Positions 11,513 through 21,154 of a stretch of DNA of 64,000 nt are shown here, in pieces (positions within the stretch are counted from its first letter, which is position 1; every line of letters starts with the position of its first letter). This DNA comes from Polaromonas sp. (GTDB lineage Bacteria; Pseudomonadota; Gammaproteobacteria; Burkholderiales; Burkholderiaceae_C), in assembly GCF_029945895.1 (NCBI RefSeq), contig NZ_JAQSDL010000106.1, forward strand, positions 56,193-120,192. The letters are read 5' to 3'. Under the pieces are notes generated by a model. The model saw only the letters and a program-made list of their open reading frames with translations. It had not been told where the DNA came from and did no database searches. A program made the position numbers and the translations under genes.

Positions 11513-12925
11513 CTAGAAATCTCCACTGCCGCCGTGCGCCAGGCTCTCGAACTTCGTGATGCGGTTGATAAACGCCAGCTTGACCGTGCCGGTCGGACCG
11601 TTACGCTGCTTGCTGATGATGACCTCGGCCACGCCGGGTTCCTTGCAGGCGTCCTTGGTGTAGTACTCGTCGCGGTAGATGAACATGATGATGTCGGCGT
11701 CCTGCTCGATCGCACCGGACTCGCGCAGGTCGCTCATCATGGGGCGCTTGTCGGTGCGTGACTCGACGCCGCGGCTCAGCTGTGACAGCGCAATCACCGG
11801 ACACTGCAGTTCCTTGGCCAGCATCTTCAGGCCGCGCGAAATTTCGCCGACAGCCGTGGCGCGGTTTTCCTCGGCCATGCCGCTGGACACACTCATGAGC
11901 TGCAGGTAGTCGACCACGATCAGGCCCAGCTTGCCGCATTGGCGGGCCAGCCGCCTCGCGTTGGCGCGCAGCTCGCTGACCGTCAGGCCGGGGGTTTCGT
12001 CGATGTGCAGCGAGATGTTGCGCAGCTTCTCGATGGCTTCGGTCAGGCGCGGCCACTCCTCGTCAGTCAGTGCGCCGGTGCGCAGATGGGTCTGGTCGAT
12101 GCGGCCAATCGAGCCGACGATACGCACCGCCAGCTGCGAGGCGCCCATCTCCATGGAAAACACCGCCACCGGCAGCCCCTCGTTGAGCGCCACGTGTTCG
12201 GCAATGTTGATGGCCAGCGCGGTTTTCCCCATGGACGGCCGCGCCGCCAGGATCACCAGGTCGCCCGCCTGAAAGCCGGAGGTCATCTTGTCGAGGTCGT
12301 AGAAACCGGTGGGCACGCCAGTCACGTCGTTCGGGTTTTCCGACATCTCGGTGACGCGGTCCAGCAGGCTGACCACCAGGGTGTCCATGCTCTGGAAGCC
12401 CTGCTTCATGCGCGAGCCCTGCTCGCCAATCTTGAAAATCTTCTGCTCGGCCTCGTCCAGAATCATCGCCACCGCCTTGCCCTGCGGGTTGAAGGCGTTG
12501 GTGGCGATCTCGTCGCTGGCGGCCACCAGCTTGCGCAGGATGGAGCGCTCGCGCACGATCTCGGCGTAGCGGCGGATGTTGCCGGCGCTGGGCACGTACT
12601 GGGCCAGCGAGTTCAGGTAACTCAGGCCGCCCACGTCTTCCGCCTTGCCCTGGTTCTGCAGGTGCTCGTACACCGTGATCACATCGGCCGGTTTGGTCGC
12701 ATTGATCAGGGCGCCCACGGCGGCATAAATCAGCTTGTGTTCGTAGCGGTAGAAGTCCTCGTCCACCAGCAGGTCGCCGACCCGGTCCCACGCGCCGTTG
12801 TCCAGCAGCAGGCCACCCAGCACACTCGATTCGCCCTCGATCGAATGCGGGGGGATGCGCAACTGGGCAATCTGCCGGTCGGCGCTGTAACGGGGATCGG
12901 GAGCGGTTGAAAGTACGGCGGACAT
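11513..12925 (-). CDS. dnaB: Replicative DNA helicase DnaB
   Basis: A 470-residue hexameric 5'-3' helicase. The N-terminal DnaG-interacting domain contains PPHSIEGESSVLGGLLLD (about residues 25-42). The RecA-like C-terminal domain has Walker A ARPSMGKTALAINIAEH and Walker B LIVVDYLQLM, followed by EISRGLKMLAKELQCPVIALSQLSRGVE. It is full length with no intein. It lies downstream of rplI in the same direction but behind a terminator hairpin, so it probably has its own promoter in the 12926-13056 gap. Confidence 0.97.
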   Translation of the reverse strand: MSAVLSTAPDPRYSADRQIAQLRIPPHSIEGESSVLGGLLLDNGAWDRVGDLLVDEDFYRYEHKLIYAAVGALINATKPADVITVYEHLQNQGKAEDVGGLSYLNSLAQYVPSAGNIRRYAEIVRERSILRKLVAASDEIATNAFNPQGKAVAMILDEAEQKIFKIGEQGSRMKQGFQSMDTLVVSLLDRVTEMSENPNDVTGVPTGFYDLDKMTSGFQAGDLVILAARPSMGKTALAINIAEHVALNEGLPVAVFSMEMGASQLAVRIVGSIGRIDQTHLRTGALTDEEWPRLTEAIEKLRNISLHIDETPGLTVSELRANARRLARQCGKLGLIVVDYLQLMSVSSGMAEENRATAVGEISRGLKMLAKELQCPVIALSQLSRGVESRTDKRPMMSDLRESGAIEQDADIIMFIYRDEYYTKDACKEPGVAEVIISKQRNGPTGTVKLAFINRITKFESLAHGGSGDF

Positions 12926-13061
12926 GGGTTTCCTGAGAGAGTGCTAAATACTACGCCGCCACAGCGAAAACGCGGTGGATAAAGTTGTGAACAAGCGTGG
13001 GAAATGCGGTGTAAATCCCCGCGGGAGATGTGCACAACTATGTCTGACGGCCGCACCATTG

Positions 13062-13087
13062 AAAAAGCCGCTCAGTGAGCGGCTTTT
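13062..13087 (-). terminator. Rho-independent terminator after rplI
   Basis: AAAAGCCGCTCA-GTGAGCGGCTTTT is a near-perfect stem flanked by A and T runs. It would end the rpsF-priB-rpsR-rplI transcript before dnaB and could work in both directions. Confidence 0.8.
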
Positions 13088-13105
13088 GAGGGGCAACGAG
13101 GCCGA

Positions 13106-13558
13106 TCAGGCAGATTCGCCGTACACCGTCACGGTGATGTCCACAGCCACATCGGTGTGCAGCGCAACAGTCACCGGGTGGTCGCCAACAGTCTTCAAGG
13201 GACCGTTGGGCATGCGGATCTGCGACTTGGCCACAGGGAAGCCCTGTTTGGTCAGTTCGGCAGAAATGTCGTGGTTGGTGACAGAACCAAACAGACGGCC
13301 GTCCACGCCGGCTTTTTGCGTGAGCTTCACGGTGGTACCGCCGAGCTTTTCGCCTTGGGCCTGCATGTCGGCCAGCTTGGCAGCGGCGGCTTTTTCAAGT
13401 TCGGCGCGTTTGACCTCGAACTCCTTGATCGCCACAGCGGTTGCGCGGCGGGCGCGGCCGGAAGGGATCAGGAAATTGCGGGCGTAACCGTCCTTGACCT
13501 TGACGACTTCACCCAGGTTGCCCAGGTTGACGACTTTGTCGAGCAGAATGATTTGCAT
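13106..13558 (-). CDS. rplI: 50S ribosomal protein L9
   Basis: 150 residues, the normal length. The N-terminal RNA-binding domain starts [32 protein letters not shown], the diagnostic L9 signature. A long connecting helix rich in Ala/Glu/Lys (about residues 42-75) leads to the C-terminal domain. It is the last gene of the rpsF operon, 12 bp after rpsR, and is followed by a terminator. Confidence 0.98.
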   Translation of the reverse strand: MQIILLDKVVNLGNLGEVVKVKDGYARNFLIPSGRARRATAVAIKEFEVKRAELEKAAAAKLADMQAQGEKLGGTTVKLTQKAGVDGRLFGSVTNHDISAELTKQGFPVAKSQIRMPNGPLKTVGDHPVTVALHTDVAVDITVTVYGESA

Positions 13559-13569
13559 GGTCGTGTTCC

Positions 13570-13854
13570 TTACAGGCTGCGGTGCTGGTCGCTGTAAGGC
13601 AGCATCGCGAGGAAGCGAGCGCGCTTGACGGCGGTGTTGATCTGACGCTGGAAAATCGCGCGGGTGCCGGTCAGGCGTGCGGGAATGATTTTCCCGTTCT
13701 CGGCTACGAAATCGCGCAGGGTGTCGATGTCCTTGTAGTCGATTTCTTCAACGCCGGCAGCGGTGAAACGGCAAAACCGCTTGCGCTTGAACAGCAGGGA
13801 TTGGGTATTGCGCTTGGGGCGCTTGTCTTTGTTGAAACGTTTTGGTCCGGGCAT
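13570..13854 (-). CDS. rpsR: 30S ribosomal protein S18
   Basis: 94 residues. The core [22 protein letters not shown] and the C-terminal [15 protein letters not shown] are typical of S18. The ATG at 13854 has AAGGAG at ideal spacing. The frame is open further upstream into priB, but that extension is not S18-like. It binds next to S6 and S11 on the 30S platform, and its gene is in the S6 operon as usual. Confidence 0.97.
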   Translation of the reverse strand: MPGPKRFNKDKRPKRNTQSLLFKRKRFCRFTAAGVEEIDYKDIDTLRDFVAENGKIIPARLTGTRAIFQRQINTAVKRARFLAMLPYSDQHRSL

Positions 13855-13864
13855 GATGGACTCC

Positions 13865-14164
13865 TTAAAGGGGGTTCGGTACTGATTCGATGGCTTGGAT
13901 ATGGAGAACAACGCTCTTGCTGCCGCGGGCATTGACCAGAAAACCGGTGAACCTGAAGGGTTTGCCTAGGGGCAACTGGCCTGTTTGCTCAGCCAGCGTA
14001 CCAAAAGCCACCGCCTTCATTGTCAATCTGACCTGCCGGGTGGAACCTGCTTCTGTCATTTCCGACTCGTGTTCGAGGACGAAATTGGCAGCGGGGATTC
14101 CAGCGGGGGTGTAACGAAGAGGACTGGCCTCGGCGATACAAGCGGTCAATTCAACGCGGTTCAC
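13865..14164 (-). CDS. priB: Primosomal replication protein N (PriB)
   Basis: A 99-residue single-domain OB-fold protein of the PriA-dependent replication restart primosome, related to SSB. Recognisable pieces are [23 protein letters not shown] at the start and [20 protein letters not shown] at the end. It sits between rpsF and rpsR, its invariant place in betaproteobacteria, where it is often annotated as a single-strand binding protein. Confidence 0.94.
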   Translation of the reverse strand: MNRVELTACIAEASPLRYTPAGIPAANFVLEHESEMTEAGSTRQVRLTMKAVAFGTLAEQTGQLPLGKPFRFTGFLVNARGSKSVVLHIQAIESVPNPL

Positions 14165-14237
14165 TGCAGAATCGTGATCTTGCGACGATGCGCAGCAATC
14201 AGTTGTTCAACAGCATGTGGGGCAACCCGATGAAGGG

Positions 14238-14603
14238 TCAGGCCGCATACTCCTGCTGCTGTGCCTTGCGGGCTTCTTCCCTCTCGACGTTGCGCATCAT
14301 GAGGGACGGGCCGGTTTCAGCCTTTTTCTTGACCACGGTCAGGTGGCGCAGCACGGCGTCGTTGAACTTGAACGCGTGTTCAATTTCTTCCATCACGGCC
14401 TGGCTGGCTTCGATGTTGATGCACAGGTAGTGGGCTTTGGCGAGTTTCTGAATCAGGTACACCAGCTGGCGGCGGCCCCAATCTTCAACACGATGCACTT
14501 TTCCACCGCCGGCGGTAATCATGCCCTTGTAACGTTCCAGCATGGCTGGGACTTGCTCGCTTTGATCCGGATGGATCAGCAAGACGATCTCGTAATGACG
14601 CAT
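14238..14603 (-). CDS. rpsF: 30S ribosomal protein S6
   Basis: A 121-residue S6, starting [19 protein letters not shown] with [14 protein letters not shown] in the middle, both diagnostic. It is the first gene of the rpsF-priB-rpsR-rplI operon. The ATG at 14603 has an AAGGAGA Shine-Dalgarno. A TATAAT-like -10 lies about 70 bp upstream on this strand. Confidence 0.97.
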   Translation of the reverse strand: MRHYEIVLLIHPDQSEQVPAMLERYKGMITAGGGKVHRVEDWGRRQLVYLIQKLAKAHYLCINIEASQAVMEEIEHAFKFNDAVLRHLTVVKKKAETGPSLMMRNVEREEARKAQQQEYAA

Positions 14604-14957
14604 AAACTCTCCTTGTGGTTTGGTTGAAGCTGCCCCAGCGTCGTTAAGGGTGCAGCAAGGCGAAGCCCATGATTATATACCAGCCCCCACGTTCGCTCAC
14701 TTCGTGTAGCTCTCTGTCCCCCGAGGGGGCGCTGCGCCTGCGGACTGGCAGAGCCAGATCCGCGGCACCTGCTTGGCTGGAGAGCCCTCGCGAACGTCCA
14801 CTTCATATCCAATCATCCTGAGCTTGGCGAAGGATTACGCCGTGGGGACTTGTCCCTGGATGGCCTGTCGCAAACGCTCGCCCATGAAAAAAGCCCGGCA
14901 ACTTGCGTTGCCGGGCTTTTTCGTTGAAGCTGACCGGTCGCCCGGTCAGTTCAGGAC
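14604..14957. other. Intergenic region with rpsF promoter, GC-rich repeat and terminator
   Basis: 354 bp without a convincing gene. The minus strand has TATAAT (complement of 14672-14677), a likely -10 for rpsF, although the -35 is weak. About 14681-14790 is a GC-rich block containing CCCCCGAGGGGG and CTGCGGACTGGCAGAGCC, which looks like a second, longer class of repeat common in Comamonadaceae. At 14817-14833 is CCTGAGCTTGGCGAAGG, a near-palindromic motif seen widely in bacterial intergenic DNA. The symporter terminator follows. Confidence 0.5.
14886..14922 (-). terminator. Terminator of the symporter operon
   Basis: GAAAAAAGCCCGGCAAC followed by its mirror GTTGCCGGGCTTTTTC: a 12-bp perfect stem with a 4-base loop and flanking A/T runs, just past the symporter stop on the minus strand. 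Confidence 0.85.
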
Positions 14958-17084
14958 TCAGCGCACAGGATCAGCACGCAGGGTTGGGTAGCGCACATGC
15001 TCGACCAGTTCCTGGACCTTGCGGCTTGGCGCAGGGGTGACCAGGCTGACCAGGATGATCACGGCAAAACCGATAGGCACACCGAAGACACCGGCCGAGA
15101 TCGGCTGGATTTCCCACCAGAGCTGAACCGGTGAGGTGATGCCGAACAGGCCGCGCATCCAGGGCTGGGTGGTGATCATGTAGAAGAACGTGGTTCCCAG
15201 GCCGGCGATCATGCCCAGGGAGGCAGCGATACCGGTGGCACGTTTCCAGAAGATCCCCAGCGTCAGGGCCGGGAAGAACGCCGCAGCAGCGAACGAGAAC
15301 GCCGCAGACACCAGGAACAGAATGTCGGCCGGTTTCTGCGATGCCACATAAGCGGCACACAGGGCAACCACCAGCAGCAGAACCTTGGAGATGGTCACGC
15401 GGCGTGCGGTTGATGCGTTCGGGTCGATCATCTTGTAGTACAGGTCATGGCTCAGCGCATTGGCAATCGTCAGCAGCAGGCCGTCGGCAGTTGACAGCGC
15501 CGCAGCCAGACCACCGGCAGCCACCAGGCCGGACACCACGTAAGGCAGGCCGCCAATCGCGGGCGCGGCCAGCACGATGATGTCACCACCGATGGACATC
15601 TCGTTGAGCTGCAAAATGCCGTCCTTGTTGATGTCCACCACCGACAGCAGCGTCGGATCGACCTTGTTCCAGGCAGAAATCCATTCCGGCAGCTGGTTGA
15701 AGGGCGTGCCAATCAGCACCGTGAAGACTTCATATTTCACCAGCACAGCCAGCGCCGGCGCCGTGAAGTACAGCAGGAAAATGAAGAACAGCGACCAGGT
15801 GACGGATTGCCGCGCTTCCTTCACGCTGGGCACCGTGTAATAACGCATCAGGATGTGCGGCAGCGCGGCGGTTCCCACCATCAGGCAGAAAATCAGTGCC
15901 AGGAAGTTTCGACGCGAAACGTCGTATGCATGCTGGGCCTTGGCATCGCCATTGGGATCACCGGCAAACTGCTGGGCGTGCGGTGGCATGCCATTGAGCG
16001 GTTTGGCCTTGGTGTCGGCCCCAGCCTTGGCAGCAGCCCACGCTTTCTTGGCGGCAGCCTCATCTTTAGGCAAGGCTGCCAGCGCTTTTTCAGCCGCCGA
16101 AATTTCCGACAATGCGCCATTGGCGGCCTTCAGGTCTGCCACGGTTTTCTCTGCGGCGGCCTTGTCGGCAGCCAGGGCGGCGGCCGGATCCTTGAGCTTG
16201 GCATCCAGGGCAGCCGAACGCTGCTTGTAGATATCGCGAACTTCGATTTCCTTGGCGTTGTTGGTCAGCTCCTTTTCCTTGGCCGTGACTTTTTGCAGCT
16301 GGAAGCCGTAAATCGCCTGCGGAATCGGGACGCTGGTCTGTTTGACCGACAGCCACACCACCGGAATCATGTAAGCCACGATCAAAATGATGTACTGGGC
16401 CACCTGTGTCCATGTCACAGCACGCATGCCGCCCAGGAAGGAGCAGACCAGAATGCCGCCCAGACCCAGGAAAATCCCGAGTTCAAAGGCCACACCAGTC
16501 AGGCGAGCGGTGATGATGCCGACGCCGTAGATTTGTGCCACCACGTAGGTGAAGGAGCACAGAATCGCAGCGACGATACCCAGAAAGCGTGGCAGGTTGC
16601 CGCCGTAGCGCTCGCCCAGAAAGTCGGGAATCGTGAACTGGCCAAACTTGCGCAGGTAGGGCGCAAGAAACAGGGCCACCAGGCAGTAACCCCCGGTCCA
16701 TCCCATGATAAAGGCCAGCCCGCTGTAACCCGTCAGGTAGAGCGTTCCGGCCATACCGATGAAGGACGCGGCAGACATCCAGTCGGCCCCGGTCGCCATG
16801 CCGTTGTACATGGCCGGGACCCGGCGCCCCGCGACATAGTATTCGGCAGCGTCGGTCGTGCGGCTCATGATGCCGATACCGGCATACAGGCCGATGGTGG
16901 CCAGCAGGAAGATCAGGCCGATCCACTGGCGGGACAAGCCCATCTGTTCAAGGACGGCCAGGACGACCACGAAGGCCAGGAAGCCCCCGGTGTACCACTT
17001 GTAGACCTTGCTCAGGCCGGCCTTGAAGGCAGCATTGGAGGCGGCGGTATTCGTGCCGGCGTCAGAACCAAACATTCCAGCCAT
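14958..17084 (-). CDS. Sodium:solute symporter, VC_2705 / ActP-like, with long soluble insert
   Basis: A 708-residue SSS-family permease, probably taking up acetate or a similar monocarboxylate with Na+. The N-terminal half has AAEYYVAGRRVPAMYNGMATGADWMSAASFIGMAG, the family's hallmark substrate/Na+ region. Between two membrane segments lies a ~120-residue Ala/Lys/Glu-rich insert (about 265-388) likely to form a coiled coil on one face of the membrane. Near residue 480 is DINKDGILQLNE, a textbook 12-residue EF-hand loop. It is 2 bp downstream of the small DUF4212 subunit gene, which typically partners this subfamily. Homology to ActP is distant, so the substrate is inferred. Confidence 0.88.
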   Translation of the reverse strand: MAGMFGSDAGTNTAASNAAFKAGLSKVYKWYTGGFLAFVVVLAVLEQMGLSRQWIGLIFLLATIGLYAGIGIMSRTTDAAEYYVAGRRVPAMYNGMATGADWMSAASFIGMAGTLYLTGYSGLAFIMGWTGGYCLVALFLAPYLRKFGQFTIPDFLGERYGGNLPRFLGIVAAILCSFTYVVAQIYGVGIITARLTGVAFELGIFLGLGGILVCSFLGGMRAVTWTQVAQYIILIVAYMIPVVWLSVKQTSVPIPQAIYGFQLQKVTAKEKELTNNAKEIEVRDIYKQRSAALDAKLKDPAAALAADKAAAEKTVADLKAANGALSEISAAEKALAALPKDEAAAKKAWAAAKAGADTKAKPLNGMPPHAQQFAGDPNGDAKAQHAYDVSRRNFLALIFCLMVGTAALPHILMRYYTVPSVKEARQSVTWSLFFIFLLYFTAPALAVLVKYEVFTVLIGTPFNQLPEWISAWNKVDPTLLSVVDINKDGILQLNEMSIGGDIIVLAAPAIGGLPYVVSGLVAAGGLAAALSTADGLLLTIANALSHDLYYKMIDPNASTARRVTISKVLLLVVALCAAYVASQKPADILFLVSAAFSFAAAAFFPALTLGIFWKRATGIAASLGMIAGLGTTFFYMITTQPWMRGLFGITSPVQLWWEIQPISAGVFGVPIGFAVIILVSLVTPAPSRKVQELVEHVRYPTLRADPVR

Positions 17085-17086
17085 GA

Positions 17087-17347
17087 TTATTCCTCGCTTT
17101 CTTCAACACCGTGTTCGATGTCGAGCTTGCCCATGTACCAGGCGTAATAGCCGATGATCGCCACGTAAACCACCAAAGCCCCCTGCGCTCCCATCCAGAA
17201 GCTGAAAGGCCAGCCAAAGAAAGTGAAGCTCAACTCGCGGGCGTAGTAGCTCACGACGAACGTCACGACGAACCAGATCACGAGCAGGATTGCCGTGATG
17301 TTGAGGTTCTTTCGCCAATAACGGCGATGGTTGTCAGTCAACTGCAT
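17087..17347 (-). CDS. DUF4212 protein, small subunit of sodium:solute symporter
   Basis: 86 residues with two membrane segments (ITAILLVIWFVVTFVVSYYA and GALVVYVAIIGYYAWYMG) and the DUF4212 pattern HRRYWRKNLN near the start. The ATG at 17347 is chosen over 17362 because GGAGG lies 8 bases ahead of it. This family is found immediately upstream of long SSS permeases and is regarded as their small subunit. Confidence 0.92.
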   Translation of the reverse strand: MQLTDNHRRYWRKNLNITAILLVIWFVVTFVVSYYARELSFTFFGWPFSFWMGAQGALVVYVAIIGYYAWYMGKLDIEHGVEESEE

Positions 17348-17493
17348 AACACTTGCCTCCATCTAACAACACCCTTTCGGGCACATCACGATCACCACTT
17401 GTCCCCAAGCGTGGCCTGCAAGCCGGATCGCGTCTCTTTTATAAGCCTGGGCACAGACCCCGGCCGTCAAATAACCACTCAGCTGGTTTGCTT

Positions 17494-18072
17494 TCAGGAA
17501 GACTGCGCTACGCGCAATCCCGTCTCGCGTTCCAGCTGGGCGGCCACTTTAGGCTCAAACCGTTTGAGGTGGCGAATGACCTTCACCGCCTCATCAGGGT
17601 CTTGCCTGTCGACATGAACCCGCGCCAGCTGATACCAGCCAAACGGGCTCATGGGTTGCAGTTCTGTATTTTTCTTGAGTGCCTGAACCGCTTCGTCAAA
17701 GCGGCGGTCACGAATCAGCAGCAGTGCCAGGCCGTACCAGGCCCGATCCATCTTGGGTTCAATGTCCAGCGCGCGGCGAAAGGCGGGCTCCGCGTCGGCG
17801 TGACCGCCGATGTCCTCCAGCATGTAAGCCAGGTTGAACCAGGCTGCGGCATTGTCGGGAAAACGCTCCGCCAGCAGGCGCAGCGCTTCGATGGCGCCGT
17901 GTTTGTCGCCCTCCTGCGCGAGGATGTGGGCGCGGCTGGCCAGGGCGTAACGGTCGCCCGGCCGCAGCACCAGCATCTGGTCGAATTTCTCCAGGGCTGC
18001 CCGCTGCTTGCCGAACACCAGCAGGACCAGCGCCTGCAGCTTGAGATACCAGTAGGCCAGGATTGTGTTCAT
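17494..18072 (-). CDS. Tetratricopeptide-repeat protein
   Basis: 192 residues containing about four TPR units, for example RYALASRAHILAQEGDKHGAIEALRLLAERFP and AAWFNLAYMLEDIGGHADAEPAFRRAL, with PWYGLALLL-like spacing in the third. The N-terminal ~25 residues are hydrophobic (LAYWYLKLQALVLLVFGKQ), suggesting membrane attachment. The ATG at 18072 overlaps the stop of the preceding small membrane-protein gene (ATGA), so the two are coupled and may form a complex. No enzymatic motif is seen; it is a probable scaffold. Confidence 0.82.
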   Translation of the reverse strand: MNTILAYWYLKLQALVLLVFGKQRAALEKFDQMLVLRPGDRYALASRAHILAQEGDKHGAIEALRLLAERFPDNAAAWFNLAYMLEDIGGHADAEPAFRRALDIEPKMDRAWYGLALLLIRDRRFDEAVQALKKNTELQPMSPFGWYQLARVHVDRQDPDEAVKVIRHLKRFEPKVAAQLERETGLRVAQSS

Positions 18073-18365
18073 TTGCAAAGCTCCACACCAATTTCAAGAC
18101 AGATCCGGATGCGTGTCAGGGTCGCGGCCACCCAGACAAACAGCAGCAACAAAAACGCCACGAGCGGAACGTGGCGGTCAATGATTTGTTTCGGAGTGAT
18201 AAAGCGCGCAGCCACCACAAAGGGTTTGCCGACGATCTGCAGGATCTGGTAGAACAGATTGCCGTCTTTTTTGGCGCCCGCCAGCAAGCCAAGCACCCAC
18301 TGCCCGAACAATGCGAGCAATGCGATCTCTGCTATCAATTTAAGAGTGGACGCGGCAAAAAGCAT
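18069..18365 (-). CDS. Small two-helix membrane protein (98 aa), unknown
   Basis: The protein has two hydrophobic segments, LIAEIALLALFGQWVLGLLAG and PLVAFLLLLFVWVAATL, separated by a basic loop with KKDGNLFYQILQIVGKPFVVAARFITPKQIIDRH. It is not recognised as a named family. It is coupled by a 4-bp overlap to the downstream TPR gene. Its ribosome-binding site abuts a perfect 9-bp inverted repeat, which may affect expression. GCTATCAATTTAAGAG near the start codons resembles the head of the genomic repeat family. Confidence 0.7.
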   Translation of the reverse strand: MLFAASTLKLIAEIALLALFGQWVLGLLAGAKKDGNLFYQILQIVGKPFVVAARFITPKQIIDRHVPLVAFLLLLFVWVAATLTRIRICLEIGVELCK

Positions 18366-18374
18366 AAGACCCCT

Positions 18375-18398
18375 GGCAACAATGGCCTGATTGTTGCC
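18375..18398 (-). promoter_or_regulatory. Perfect inverted repeat beside the start of the 98-aa gene
   Basis: GGCAACAAT-ggcctg-ATTGTTGCC forms a 9-bp perfect stem with a 6-base spacer, ending ten bases before the ATG at 18365, with AGGGG between. It could be a protein-binding operator or an RNA hairpin modulating translation. Confidence 0.45.
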
Positions 18399-18579
18399 CC
18401 GGTGCTTACCGACTTCTTACAAACTGCCGCACATGGCGGCAAACCCCGTTGAAACCCTGCCTAGGACTTTCCCTTGGTTCTGGCTACACCTGCGAAGGCA
18501 ACTAGAACCAAGTACCTACAAACGGGCATGGCACGCCCTCCCCGCGCCTGAGGTGGTTGGCGCAGGGAGCCAAAGCCGC

Positions 18580-20979
18580 CTAATTCGCCAACTGCTTCCA
18601 GGTGTCGATGACGGTGTCGGGATTGAGCGAAATCGACCCGATGCCCTGCTCCTTGAGCCACAGTGCGAAGTCCGGATGGTCGCTGGGGCCCTGACCACAG
18701 ATGCCGACGTATTTGCCCTGGCGCTTGCAGGCCGCAATCGCCTGGCTCAGCAAGGCCTTGACGGCCGGGTCACGCTCGTCAAAGTCCTTGGCCAGGATGT
18801 CCAGGCCGGAGTCGCGGTCCAGGCCCAACGTGAGCTGGGTCAGGTCGTTCGAGCCGATGGAGAAGCCGTCGAAGTACTCGAGGAACTGCTCAGCCAGCAC
18901 CGCATTGCTCGGCACCTCGCACATCATGATGATGCGCAGGCCATCCTCGCCGCGCTTGAGGCCGTGTTGGGCCAGTAGCTCGGTGACCGCCTTGGCCTGG
19001 CCAAGGGTACGAACAAAAGGCACCATCACCTCGACATTGGTCAGGCCCATGTCCTTGCGCACGCGCTTGAGCGCTTCGCATTCCATGGCAAAGGCCTCGG
19101 CAAAATCGGGGCTGAGGTAACGCGCCGCGCCGCGGAAACCGAGCATCGGGTTTTCCTCCTCGGGCTCGTAGCGTGAGCCGCCAATCAGCTTGCGGTACTC
19201 GTTGGACTTGAAGTCCGACAGGCGAACAATCACCGGCTTGGGCCAGAAGGCCGCGGCAATCGTTGCGATGCCTTCGGCCACCTTGTCGACATAAAAAGCG
19301 CGCGGCGAGGCATGGCCACGCGCCACACTTTCCACCGCCTTCTTCAGGTCGGCATCGACCTGCGGGTAGTCGAGGATGGCTTTCGGGTGCACGCCGATGT
19401 TGTTGTTGATGACAAACTCCAGCCGCGCCAGGCCCACGCCGTGGTTGGGCACCTGGCAGAAGTCAAAAGCCAGCTGCGGGTTGCCCACGTTCATCATGAT
19501 CTTGATGTCAATCGGCGGCATCTCGCCACGCTGCACCTCGGTCACTTCGGTCTCCAGCAGTCCGTCGTAGATGTTGCCGGTATCGCCCTCGGCGCAGCTC
19601 ACTGTCACCAGCATGCCGTCCAGAAGCCGCTCGGTGGCGTCACCACAGCCAACCACCGCCGGGATGCCGAGCTCGCGCGCAATGATGGCGGCGTGGCAGG
19701 TGCGCCCGCCGCGATTGGTCACGATGGCGCTGGCGCGCTTCATGACCGGCTCCCAGTTCGGATCGGTCATGTCGGTGACCAGAATATCGCCGGGCTGGAC
19801 CTGGTCCATGTCCTTGATGTCGTGCACGATCCGCACCGGGCCGGTGCCGATTTTCTGGCCGATGGCGCGGCCCTCGGCCAGCACGGTGCCGGTGCCCTTG
19901 AGCTTGTAGCGCATCTCCGCCTTGCCCTTGGACTGGCTTTTTACCGTTTCGGGGCGCGCCTGCAGGATGTAAAGCTGGCCGTCGGTGCCGTCCTTGCCCC
20001 ACTCGATGTCCATGGGACGGCCGTAGTGGTCTTCGATGATGACGGCGTAACGCGCGAGCTGCTCGACGTCGGCGTCGGTCAGCGAGTAGCGGTTGCGCAG
20101 TTCGGCCGGCACGTCGGTGGTCTTGACCAGCTTGCCGCCGGCCTTCTTTTCCTCCGCCGTGGTGAACTCCATCTGCAGCAGCTTGCTGCCCAGGTTGCGG
20201 CGGATCACGGCGCGGTTCCCGGCCTTGAGCATGGGCTTGTGCACATAGAACTCGTCGGGGTTCACCGCGCCCTGCACCACCGTCTCGCCCAGCCCGTAGC
20301 TGGAGGTGATGAAAACCACGTCTTCAAAACCGCTTTCGGTGTCGATGGTGAACATCACGCCGGCCGCGCCGATGTCGCTGCGCACCATGCGCTGCACGCC
20401 AGCCGACAGGGCCACGTCGGCATGGGCAAAGCCCTGATGCACGCGGTAGCTGATGGCGCGGTCGTTGTACAGCGAGGCAAACACCTCTTTCATCTTGTGC
20501 AGCACGTCCTCGATGCCGACCACGTTCAGAAAGGTTTCCTGCTGGCCTGCGAATGACGCATCTGGCAGATCTTCAGCGGTGGCCGAAGAGCGCACGGCAA
20601 AACTGGCCTGGGCGTTGCCCGCGCTCAATGCAGCAAAACTGCTGCGTACGGCTTTTTCGAGGTCAGGCGGGAAAGGCTGGGCCTCGACCAGCGTGCGGAT
20701 CTGGGCGCCGGCGACCGCCAGTGCACGCACATCGTCCGTGTCCAGCTTGTCGAGGACGGCGTTGATTTTCTTGTCCAGCCCGTCGTGGGCCAGGAACACG
20801 CGAAAGGCGTGGGCGGTGGTGGCAAAGCCGGTGGGCACCTGCACGCCCTTGGGGCCGGTCGGCAGCTGCGAGATCATTTCGCCGAGGCTGGCGTTTTTAC
20901 CGCCGACAGACTCGACGTCTGTCATCCTCAGGTTTTCAAACGGTACGACCAGGGCGGTCGCCTCAAAAAGCTTGGACAT
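18580..20979 (-). CDS. ppsA: Phosphoenolpyruvate synthase (pyruvate, water dikinase)
   Basis: A 799-residue enzyme converting pyruvate and ATP to PEP, AMP and Pi for gluconeogenesis. The N-terminal ATP-grasp domain includes [11 protein letters not shown] and [27 protein letters not shown]. The central phosphohistidine domain has [21 protein letters not shown] with the catalytic His. The C-terminal PEP/pyruvate barrel ends with [11 protein letters not shown] carrying the catalytic Cys. It is divergent from the DUF299 regulator that inactivates it by phosphorylation. With the acetate-type symporter nearby it fits growth on C2-C3 acids. Confidence 0.97.
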   Translation of the reverse strand: MSKLFEATALVVPFENLRMTDVESVGGKNASLGEMISQLPTGPKGVQVPTGFATTAHAFRVFLAHDGLDKKINAVLDKLDTDDVRALAVAGAQIRTLVEAQPFPPDLEKAVRSSFAALSAGNAQASFAVRSSATAEDLPDASFAGQQETFLNVVGIEDVLHKMKEVFASLYNDRAISYRVHQGFAHADVALSAGVQRMVRSDIGAAGVMFTIDTESGFEDVVFITSSYGLGETVVQGAVNPDEFYVHKPMLKAGNRAVIRRNLGSKLLQMEFTTAEEKKAGGKLVKTTDVPAELRNRYSLTDADVEQLARYAVIIEDHYGRPMDIEWGKDGTDGQLYILQARPETVKSQSKGKAEMRYKLKGTGTVLAEGRAIGQKIGTGPVRIVHDIKDMDQVQPGDILVTDMTDPNWEPVMKRASAIVTNRGGRTCHAAIIARELGIPAVVGCGDATERLLDGMLVTVSCAEGDTGNIYDGLLETEVTEVQRGEMPPIDIKIMMNVGNPQLAFDFCQVPNHGVGLARLEFVINNNIGVHPKAILDYPQVDADLKKAVESVARGHASPRAFYVDKVAEGIATIAAAFWPKPVIVRLSDFKSNEYRKLIGGSRYEPEEENPMLGFRGAARYLSPDFAEAFAMECEALKRVRKDMGLTNVEVMVPFVRTLGQAKAVTELLAQHGLKRGEDGLRIIMMCEVPSNAVLAEQFLEYFDGFSIGSNDLTQLTLGLDRDSGLDILAKDFDERDPAVKALLSQAIAACKRQGKYVGICGQGPSDHPDFALWLKEQGIGSISLNPDTVIDTWKQLAN

Positions 20980-21154
20980 GAAAATACTCCGGGAGGTTTA
21001 AAAACGGGGGTATCGGCCATGCGCGGCAAGCAACCTTGTGGTTCTTGGAGGGGGTTGTAGCGGGGCATGGTGTCGCAAATCTGGATAATCAGCCAATTGT
21101 AGAACGTCGCCTGCATGCTTCGTGTAGGCGCTTTGCCATCAAACCAGGCCCGAC

